This document shows, piece by piece, positions 55,017 through 61,865 of a DNA stretch of 64,000 bases. The stretch spans positions 682,001 to 746,000 of the forward strand of contig CAWABU010000004.1 in NCBI GenBank assembly GCA_963780345.1, read 5' to 3'. The notes under the pieces were generated by a model. That model made no database searches. It was not told where the DNA came from and worked only from the letters and a program-made list of their open reading frames with translations. The number at the start of each line of letters is the position of its first letter. Position 1 is the stretch's first letter. The DNA is from PALSA-693 sp963780345. Lineage in GTDB: Bacteria > Actinomycetota > Acidimicrobiia > Acidimicrobiales > Palsa-688. The translations under genes were made by a program, and so were the position numbers.

Positions 55017-55913
55017 TCAGCCGCCGACGACGGGCTGAGTCGCCTGGGCGGCCTGTACGAGCGGTGAGTGATCGAGGAGCATGATGCCACAGGCGGTGAT
55101 CCCTGCGGCGAGGGCCAGCCCGGTCGACATCGCTGGCGAGAGGCTGCCGAGTCGCTCGCCGAAGGCCATCACCGCGACGAGCGAGGCGACGAGCGGTTCA
55201 CCGATGTCGATGAGCGGGAGGGAGACGGCGAGCGGACCTGAGCGGAATGCGGTCTGTGCCAGCCAAAGACCGAAGACCCCGATTGCGATCACCGCCCACG
55301 GCGCCAGCGTCGCAAATGCGCCGAGGCCACGATTCCCGAAGTCCCGCATGGTCAGTTTTGTGAGCACCGACATCAGGCCGAGCGAAACTCCCGCGGCAGC
55401 CCCGAAAGCACTCGTTCGTCTCACGCCACCGCTGCGCTCACCGAGATGCAGGAGAAGCGCCACCAGAGTGGCGATCACACACACGATGAGCAGCCAGGTT
55501 GTCCACGATGCCGACGCGGCAGAGTCGGTCGGCCGGACGATGACCACGAAGGCGACGAGCCCGACCGTGACCAGCACAGCACCTGTCCACTCGCGCCGAC
55601 CGAGGCGACTGCCCCCGGCGGCTGCGGCAAGGGGAAGTGCAAACAGCAGTTCGGCAACAATGAGCGGCTGAACCAGGACCACGGGTGCGACGGCGAGTGC
55701 GGTGGCTTCGAGGGCGAAGCCGACGATCGATACCCCGAGACCGGCCAGCCAGAGCGGCTCGGCTCCGACACGGAGGAGAAGGCGGGGATCGAGCGTTCTG
55801 GTTGTCTCGGGTCGCCGGGCGCCGCGCATCTGCGCCACGTTGGCGACCGCGAAGGATGCCGCGGCTCCGATAGACGCCGGTACGGCGACAACCAGCGCGC
55901 CACCGCTGGTCAT
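55017..55913 (-). CDS. EamA-like (DMT superfamily) transporter
   Basis: 298 aa, about ten hydrophobic helices arranged as two repeats (ASIGAAASFAVANVAQ...; then TSAFGAAAGVSLGLMSVLTKL and PLIDIGEPLVASLVAVMAFGERLG in the second repeat). DMT proteins move small metabolites across the membrane, often as exporters. The leading GALVVAVPASIGAAASFAVANVAQ helix resembles actinobacterial DMT proteins. It ends 64 bases before the MarR gene end, on the same strand, so it may be cotranscribed with that regulator. Confidence 0.87.
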   Translation of the reverse strand: MTSGGALVVAVPASIGAAASFAVANVAQMRGARRPETTRTLDPRLLLRVGAEPLWLAGLGVSIVGFALEATALAVAPVVLVQPLIVAELLFALPLAAAAGGSRLGRREWTGAVLVTVGLVAFVVIVRPTDSAASASWTTWLLIVCVIATLVALLLHLGERSGGVRRTSAFGAAAGVSLGLMSVLTKLTMRDFGNRGLGAFATLAPWAVIAIGVFGLWLAQTAFRSGPLAVSLPLIDIGEPLVASLVAVMAFGERLGSLSPAMSTGLALAAGITACGIMLLDHSPLVQAAQATQPVVGG

Positions 55914-55977
55914 GCCGGCGAGGGCGCCTTCGTCGTGAAATCCAATGACAACGCTGACCGAGCGAGCTGTTCGAGCC

Positions 55978-56490
55978 TCATCTCACCGGTGCCGATGGAT
56001 CTTGATCGCCCCTGATCTGCTCGGTTCGACGTGGCTGCTGCAGGACGTTGATAAGCGATTCGAGTGTCGCGGTGGCAGCTGCCAGCGCTTGGATCTGCTC
56101 ATCGGTAGTGGTGGCCAAGTCGGCGCGCAAGAGGGCCGTCAGCTGTGCGCGGAAGTCCTCGTGGGCCTGACGTCCTGCCGGTTCGAGCGAGACCAGCACC
56201 ACCCGACCGTCGTCGGCCTGGCGTTTCCGCCTGACAAAGCCCATCTCCTCGAGCCGCTTGACGAGGAGCGTGGTCGTGGGCTGGGCGAGCCCCTCGCACT
56301 CGGCCAGCTCCGTGATCCGCCGGGGACCGTCGCGAAGGGTCTTCAATACTTTGGCTTCGGTCTGGGAGAGCTCGCTGTCCACCTGCTTGGCAAGCAGTCG
56401 CGTTAGTACGGCGGCGCTCGCGAGTAGCTGAGTCGAGACGTACTCGATCTGCGCTGAGCGGTCCGTCTCTCGGTCCACCAGCGATTTCAT
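55978..56490 (-). CDS. MarR-family transcriptional regulator
   Basis: 170 aa. Winged helix: LSQTEAKVLKTLRDGPRRITELAECEGLAQPTTTLLVKRLEEMGFVRRKRQADDGRVVLVSLEPAG. Upstream stands a perfect palindrome (56497-56523), 6 bases from the start codon, a probable autorepression site. On the other side a decayed MFS exporter gene begins, so this was probably a regulator/exporter pair. Confidence 0.92.
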   Translation of the reverse strand: MKSLVDRETDRSAQIEYVSTQLLASAAVLTRLLAKQVDSELSQTEAKVLKTLRDGPRRITELAECEGLAQPTTTLLVKRLEEMGFVRRKRQADDGRVVLVSLEPAGRQAHEDFRAQLTALLRADLATTTDEQIQALAAATATLESLINVLQQPRRTEQIRGDQDPSAPVR

Positions 56491-56496
56491 ATTTCT

Positions 56497-56523
56497 AGAC
56501 TATATTCTAAGACAATATAGTCT
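56497..56523. promoter_or_regulatory. Perfect MarR-type operator palindrome
   Basis: AGACTATATT-N7-AATATAGTCT: a perfect 10-bp inverted repeat, AT-rich within GC-rich surroundings, in the short leader of the marR gene and facing the former MFS gene. Confidence 0.85.
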
Positions 56524-56684
56524 GTCAATATTAGATCGAGACCTGGGAAGGCAGCCGCGGCGAAGTCGCGAGGCGCGCACAAAGAGTCCATCTTCGACAG
56601 CGTCAACCGAGCTCACGTTGGCCGCTGAGGTCGACAGCAAGGTGGGAGGCGTCGGGAGGCCAGACCGGCGCTGCCCGGCTCCTC

Positions 56685-57237
56685 GTGCCCACCCTGGTAA
56701 CCATTGGCTCCTTGATGGCGTCGTGTCCAGCCTGGGCGCTCCGTTCATCCCGACGCTTCCCGCACCGACGGCGTGTCCTTGAGCGTGGGCGAGTGGATAC
56801 TCACCATCACCCTGTTGACCGGTGCGCTCGCCACCCCGATCATGGGCCGGCTGGCCGACGGCCCCCGGCCGCGTGATGTGATCCCTTTCACGCCCGTCTG
56901 TGTCGTCGTCGGCTGCATGCTGGTCGCGGTATCGGAGAACTTCACCGAACTGCTGATCGGCCGCGGCCTCCAGGGCATTGGCTTCGGCATCCTGCCCGCC
57001 GCCATGGCCATCGCCCCGCGGCATCTGTCACCCGAAAAGGCGCGACGGGCGATCGCCACCCTGTCGGTCACGACGGCCATGGGCGTCGGTCTCGGCTACC
57101 CCATCACCGGGCTGATCGCCCAGGCCTGGGACCTTCGCGCCGCCTACTGGTTCGGTGCCATCACCGTCGGATGCTCGCTCGTGTTCGCCGTCATGGTCTT
57201 GGCGCCGCGTCTGGCCCCGCGCTCAGCCAGCTGCCTC
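56685..57237 (+). pseudogene. MFS exporter N-terminal fragment
   Basis: The readable parts are PTLVTIGSLMAS, VVSSLGAPFIPTLPAP (another frame) and then, from 56773, SVGEWILTITLLTGALATPIMGRLADGPRPRDVI...GRGLQGIGFGILPAAMAIAPRHL...GLGYPITGLIAQAWDLRAAYWFGAI. These are the first five to six helices of a drug-efflux MFS protein with the GRLADG...R motif A. Two frame changes lie before 56773, and the protein ends where the convergent TatA-like gene begins (about 57223). It is truncated and dead. Confidence 0.75.
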
Positions 57238-57558
57238 TTGGTGCATCTGATCCTCACGGGCTTTGAGGACGGCGTCGAACTCCGCCCTGGACAGGTTGAG
57301 CGATACCGGCTCCTCGGGCGAGTTTGGACTCCCGGCAGAGACTGACCGAAGAGCAGGAGCGGTGGCGACATCGGGTCGGGGCTGGGCGGTTTGTTGGCGT
57401 TGTGCTTCTTCTTCGGCCTCATGCTGAGCCTTACGGAACTCCTTTCCCGCGGTGCCGATATTCCGGGCGAGCTTGGGGAGCTGACTTCCACCGACCAGCA
57501 CGACGAGAACGATAATGACCACGTACCCCAGATCGGGACCGAACAGGCTGGCTATCAC
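57223..57558 (-). CDS. tatA: TatA-like twin-arginine translocase subunit
   Basis: 111 aa from GTG 57558 (AGGAGAG upstream). A short N-terminal hydrophobic helix (LGYVVIIVLVVLVGGSQL) with the typical LPKLARNIGTAGKEFRKAQ amphipathic helix directly after, then an acidic Glu/Gln-rich tail. This is the TatA/TatE pore-forming type. It lies downstream of, and parallel to, an amidase with a Tat signal (58134-59936), which may be its cargo. The C-terminus meets the MFS remnant. Confidence 0.85.
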   Translation of the reverse strand: MIASLFGPDLGYVVIIVLVVLVGGSQLPKLARNIGTAGKEFRKAQHEAEEEAQRQQTAQPRPDVATAPALRSVSAGSPNSPEEPVSLNLSRAEFDAVLKAREDQMHQEAAG

Positions 57559-57951
57559 GCTCGTTACTCTCCTCATTTGATATACGGGAATTGATCGGAT
57601 ACACGGATGCCGGAGGCATTTGTTCATGTCTGCCAAATCGCGCCTCCAAACTCATGGTATGGGGGCCTCCTGTGTCTCTTAGGGCCGCCGGTTCGCAAAC
57701 TATGGGGATGGCCAGCATCGTCGATCACACAGGCCATCTGGCCATGGGGCGCTCCCATCCTGAGCCGCTGCCAGGGTGTTCCTGATAGATGGCACCGCGG
57801 CGAGACACGTAGTGGACACCGGACTGGTTCAGTCTTGATATCGCTCGGACTCGACCGGCTTCCCTCTCAAGAATGCGCCGTCAGCGGAGATCATCGATGC
57901 AGTGAGGATCGGGACAATTGAGCATCGCGGGCAATTATGCCGCGCACAGGC
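57559..57951. other. Intergenic region, nothing recognised
   Basis: 393 bases between the tatA-like gene and the 61-aa gene, all transcribed leftward. It presumably holds the tatA promoter. No hairpin or ORF with support. Confidence 0.4.
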
Positions 57952-58137
57952 TCAGGGCCTGCCGGGCTGGTCGGCCGAGTGCATAATGGGGGGCAGGTCA
58001 GCTGTCGTAACGAACCCAGCGAACGCCGGAGGCTCGATGAGGTTGTAACGCGGCAGGATGATCGGGATGTCGAAGTCGCGTAGTCGGGCGTTGGTGGGGT
58101 CGACCAGGTCAGGTTCGTTTGTGGGATCACTCATCAC
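57952..58137 (-). CDS. Small protein coupled to the Tat amidase gene
   Basis: 61 aa. GTG 58137 and ATG 58134 both overlap the amidase stop (GTGATG). The sequence is acidic at the N-terminus (MSDPTNEPDLVDPTN) with RDFDIPIILPRYNLIEPPAFAGF in the middle, no membrane segment and no Cys. The tight overlap suggests a functional link with the amidase, perhaps as a chaperone or maturation partner. Family not recognised. Confidence 0.65.
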   Translation of the reverse strand: MMSDPTNEPDLVDPTNARLRDFDIPIILPRYNLIEPPAFAGFVTTADLPPIMHSADQPGRP

Positions 58138-59936
58138 AGCTCCGTCGGGATGTCGAGGTGGTATGGGTAGCGGGCTTGGTAGTCGATTGCTATCTGAAGG
58201 ATGACGGCGTCGCCGCCGAACGGCGCGGCCATATCGATGCCGACCGGGATGCCGGTGTTGGCGTCGCGGCCGACGGGGACGTTGGCGCAGGGGAAGCCGG
58301 TAGTGTTGGGCCGGCTGGACTCGATGCCGCGGAAGCTGCCGGTGAAGTCGTTGTCACGGACCGGCGGCGTCTGCACCTTCTGCGGCCACAGGCAGACCAC
58401 GATCCCATTGTCGGAGAAGACCTTCGCCCACGCCTCAGAGTACTCGCGCCGTACCCGGTGCGCACCGAAGAGGTCGGCGGGCTCGATAGCCGCGGCGCGC
58501 TGCTGGAGTTGCTGTATCTGCTGGTCGATAGTGGAGATCGAAGTGCGGAACCGGGTCTGTACTGCGCCGTAAATGGGGGCGTCTTCGTCCTGGGTGACCG
58601 CGTAGGTCTCGCCGAGCGTCCATGCGTTCTCGGCGTTCTGGTAGATGCTGTTTGCTGGGACGGCTGACCCGTTGACCGGGTCTGGATTGGTCGCGGAGAA
58701 GTACGATGAGTTGCCGAGGTTCGAGGTTGGCGGCGTGATCTGCACGATCTCGGCTCCGAGGGCGGCGAACTGCTGCACCGCGAGGCGTAGCTGAGCCAGG
58801 ATGCCGGGTGCCCATTGCGACTGCGGCGGCGACGTCTCCGTCTCCACCGTTGAGCCGATCCGCAAGCCCGCCAACGGCTTGGCGCCGGGCCGTGGCGCGA
58901 GCGGGAAGCCCTCGGGGAACGTCGGCGCCTGCTGCGACCGCGCGTCGCGGGAGTCTGGCCCGGCGATGATGGCGAGCAGCATGGCGACGTCGGCCATTGC
59001 CCGGCCCATCGGGCCGCATGTGTCGAGGCTGGTGTTGGACACGGTGACGCCGTACTTCGGCACCAGGCCGTAGCTCGGCTTGATCGAGCCGACGCCGACG
59101 TTTTGCGCCGGGTTGCGCAGTGAGTTGCCGGTGTCGGACCCGGTCGCTATCACGGCGAGGCGCGACGCTATGCCTGCTGCTGAGCCACCGGAGGAGCCGC
59201 CGACGCAAAGCGTTCGGTTCCACGGGTTGGCAGTCTGTGGGCAGGTGTCGTCGTTGGTCCACGGACCGGTGTGGGTGTGCCCGAGGATCGGCATGTAGGC
59301 GTTGCGGACCCGCTCGGCGAGCACCGAGTCACCGGTCGCGACGTTGCCAGCGGCGAGCGGGCAGCCGATGGTCAGCTCTTGGCCTTCGACCGCATAGATG
59401 TCCTTGAGGGCCACCGGCACGCCGCAGCCGAACGGTACCGGCGGGCCGCCGCGGGCTGCCGCGTTGAGCGCCTTGTCGGCGGCCGTCGCGATCGACAGCG
59501 CCAGGTCGGGATAGACGCGTACGTAGCAATTGAGCTGCCCGTTGTTGCCGTAGACGGGGATATCGGGATCGCGCGACGGGACGGAAAACCTGCCGTCACC
59601 ATTCAGCATTTGGATGCGGGCCAGGAACCTGTTGGTGAGCTGGACACTTGTGATGTCGCGGGCGATCAGCAGCGCGGCCAGCTGCGTCCCGGTAAGGAAC
59701 GGCAGGTCGAGGTGGTGGCGGATAGCCGCCAGCCCGGCCTGGCGCTGGGATTCGAAGTAGCTTTGGGCAGCGTTCGAGCGGCTGGCTGGAGTGGTTTTGA
59801 GAGCTGACGACGGCAGCAGCGTAGAGACGGCGGCGCCGGCGCGGCTGGCTGGCAACAGCGTGGTCACGGCGGCACCTAAACCGGTGGCTGCCGCGGCTCC
59901 CAAGAACCGCCGGCGTGTTGCTCTTAGCTCGGTCAA
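58134..59936 (-). CDS. Tat-exported amidase (amidase-signature family)
   Basis: 600 aa from TTG 59936, chosen because GGGAGGG sits just upstream. The twin-arginine signal RRRFLGAAAATGLGAAV stands at residues 8-24, a Tat export signal. Amidase-signature residues: Lys178 (ALKDIYAVEG), the GGSSGGS loop (about 246-252) and the nucleophile Ser272 in GSDTGNS, where the usual second Gly is Asn. Together with the coupled 61-aa protein and the downstream tatA-like gene it suggests a dedicated export unit. The substrate is unknown. Confidence 0.93.
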   Translation of the reverse strand: MTELRATRRRFLGAAAATGLGAAVTTLLPASRAGAAVSTLLPSSALKTTPASRSNAAQSYFESQRQAGLAAIRHHLDLPFLTGTQLAALLIARDITSVQLTNRFLARIQMLNGDGRFSVPSRDPDIPVYGNNGQLNCYVRVYPDLALSIATAADKALNAAARGGPPVPFGCGVPVALKDIYAVEGQELTIGCPLAAGNVATGDSVLAERVRNAYMPILGHTHTGPWTNDDTCPQTANPWNRTLCVGGSSGGSAAGIASRLAVIATGSDTGNSLRNPAQNVGVGSIKPSYGLVPKYGVTVSNTSLDTCGPMGRAMADVAMLLAIIAGPDSRDARSQQAPTFPEGFPLAPRPGAKPLAGLRIGSTVETETSPPQSQWAPGILAQLRLAVQQFAALGAEIVQITPPTSNLGNSSYFSATNPDPVNGSAVPANSIYQNAENAWTLGETYAVTQDEDAPIYGAVQTRFRTSISTIDQQIQQLQQRAAAIEPADLFGAHRVRREYSEAWAKVFSDNGIVVCLWPQKVQTPPVRDNDFTGSFRGIESSRPNTTGFPCANVPVGRDANTGIPVGIDMAAPFGGDAVILQIAIDYQARYPYHLDIPTEL

Positions 59937-60449
59937 GTGACCCTCCCTCTTGTGGACACGCTCAAAGAATGTGCTTCGCTTGTTAAGGGCCGATGTCCAT
60001 TTTCTAACGATCACGTAAACGACTACTCCGCCAAGTCGTCCTGCGCGGGATGCGACTCGAGGACAGCGACACGCGTGGCCACATCATGGCGCCGTGACAG
60101 CAGAAGTCGACGAGTTCGCCGTCGGCGCTGACGAGGGTGTGGGGTTGGCTCGAATGGCGGCCCGACTGCCGTAGTCGCCAACGATCAGGTCGGTGAGCTG
60201 GACACATTCGCCAACCAAAGTGGACTCCGCGCCCGGCGAGACCCTCGTGTACCAGTATGAGGTGATCAAGCGGGTGCTCCTCGTGCGCCCGAGCGCCCTG
60301 GTCCGAATGCCGGGCGACATGGACTGGGCGCCACGGCCGTCCGCCGGCGGCGGCGCAAATCATCCATCTTTACATCGAGGGACTCCACGATGCGCTCGAG
60401 GAAGGCTACGTAATCCCGGTGCGGACCCTAGCACCTTTCCGCTGGGCAC
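59937..60449. other. Intergenic region with possible gene scrap
   Basis: 513 bases. A plus-strand frame at about 60356-60433 reads IIHLYIEGLHDALEEGYVIPV, which looks protein-like but has no start or end. It may be a remnant of an unidentified gene. No other feature. Confidence 0.35.
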
Positions 60450-60830
60450 CTACCGATCGCGGTCGGGCGATGCCGGCTGGGTTGTTACCAGGTCGAACTC
60501 GTTGCCCTCCGGGTCAGCGAACGTGGTCCAGCGGGCGGCGGGCTTCTCGATGTCGCGGATGGGCGCGGCGCCGAGATCGGTCAGCCGTTTGCTCTCCAAG
60601 TCGAACTGGTCTGTAATCAGATCCAGGTGAAGGCGGTTCTTGACCGTTTTGGGCTCCGGGACCTTATGGAACGTCAGCCGCGGACCACTCGACGGGCTGG
60701 TGGGGTCGATCGCGGCGTCCTGTCCGTTGGCGCCAGGGTTTACCGGACGGCCGAGAACCTCGGACCAGAACTCGGCCTGGGAAAGCGGATCGGCGCAATC
60801 GATGCTCAGACCTAGGACGGATACGTTCAC
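60450..60830 (-). CDS. VOC-family protein
   Basis: 126 aa from GTG 60830 (AGAGAG upstream). VOC module with LGLSIDCADPLSQAEFWSEVLGRPV at the N-terminus, LHLDLITDQFDLESKRLTDLGA in the middle, and the terminal ARWTTFADPEGNEFDLV typical of glyoxalase-like actinobacterial proteins. It follows the SDR gene by 25 bases in the same direction, an operon. Substrate unknown. Confidence 0.9.
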   Translation of the reverse strand: MNVSVLGLSIDCADPLSQAEFWSEVLGRPVNPGANGQDAAIDPTSPSSGPRLTFHKVPEPKTVKNRLHLDLITDQFDLESKRLTDLGAAPIRDIEKPAARWTTFADPEGNEFDLVTTQPASPDRDR

Positions 60831-60855
60831 ATTGGGCTCTCTTCTTTTGGTTGGG

Positions 60856-61599
60856 CTAGATCGCTCGGCGTCCGCCGTCGGCGACGACCGTCGTTCCAGT
60901 GATGTAGCTGGCTCGTGGAGAGACCAAGAAGGCGATCACCTCGGCGATTTCCTCCGGTTGCGAGGCTCGGTGCATGGGCGTCGTCTCGCCTTGCGCCGAG
61001 ATGAACTCGGGGCCTACGGGGCTCGGGGTATAGACGGGCCCTGGGGCGATGGCGTTGACGCGCACCCCGCTGGCGCTGTACTCGACGGCCCAGGCACGGG
61101 TCATAGCCTCGAGCGACGCCTTGGTCGCGCCGTAGGCGGCGCCACCGTCCAGCCCGACTCCGCCGGCCATGCTGCTCATGCTGACGATGCTCCCGTGGCC
61201 CCGGGCGGCCATCCCTGGGGCGAGCGCCGCGACCAGGAAGAACGCCGCCCGGACATTGGTGGCGAACATCTTGTCGAAAGCCGCAGCGTCGAATTTCGCG
61301 GTCGGTGCGAAGAGCGCGATCCCCGCGTTGTTGATCAGGACGTCGATGTCGCCGATTTCGGACCCGAGCCAGCGCACGTCTGCGACGTCCGCGAGATCGG
61401 CGGCCACAAAGCTTGCCTTCCCGCCGGCAGCGGCGATGTCCCGGACCGTCTCGGCGCCCCGCGTCTCGTCACGGCCGTGAGCTATCACCTCGGCGCCGTC
61501 TCGGGCCAGCGCCAGGGCAACCGCCCGGCCGATGCCCGATGTGGCGCCCGTTATGAGCGCCCGTTGCCCTTCGAGGCGTTCGTGGGTGATCGTCGCCAT
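60856..61599 (-). CDS. Short-chain dehydrogenase/reductase
   Basis: 247 aa from ATG 61599, GGAGG 7 bases upstream. Classical SDR: cofactor motif TGATSGIG (17-24), NNAG, catalytic Ser in SIVSMSSMAGG, YGATK (Tyr/Lys), and the C-terminal YITGTTVVADGGRRAI. NAD(P)-dependent oxidation or reduction of a carbonyl; the substrate is not clear. Operon with the VOC gene after it, divergent from a LuxR-type regulator beginning at 61866, which could control it. Confidence 0.93.
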   Translation of the reverse strand: MATITHERLEGQRALITGATSGIGRAVALALARDGAEVIAHGRDETRGAETVRDIAAAGGKASFVAADLADVADVRWLGSEIGDIDVLINNAGIALFAPTAKFDAAAFDKMFATNVRAAFFLVAALAPGMAARGHGSIVSMSSMAGGVGLDGGAAYGATKASLEAMTRAWAVEYSASGVRVNAIAPGPVYTPSPVGPEFISAQGETTPMHRASQPEEIAEVIAFLVSPRASYITGTTVVADGGRRAI

Positions 61600-61865
61600 T
61601 GCCGTTCCTCCGTTTCTCATCCCTGTGAAGATTGCGACCAGCCACCGGCGAGCGCATGGCACGCATGAGTGATCTTTTTTGACGGGAGCGATGAGGCTTT
61701 CGACCGGCCGGCGTCGCGGGGTTACCGCCCGCCGCCAGCCAGAACGGCCCAGAAGATCCCGCTTGCCAGCGTCGTGGCCCGAGCCTCCGCGTACCGCGCT
61801 GACGGCGTAGCGCCGGGCTCAACCCCGGGCCTGGCAGGCCGGTGGCGGACTACCGTGGGGGGTCT

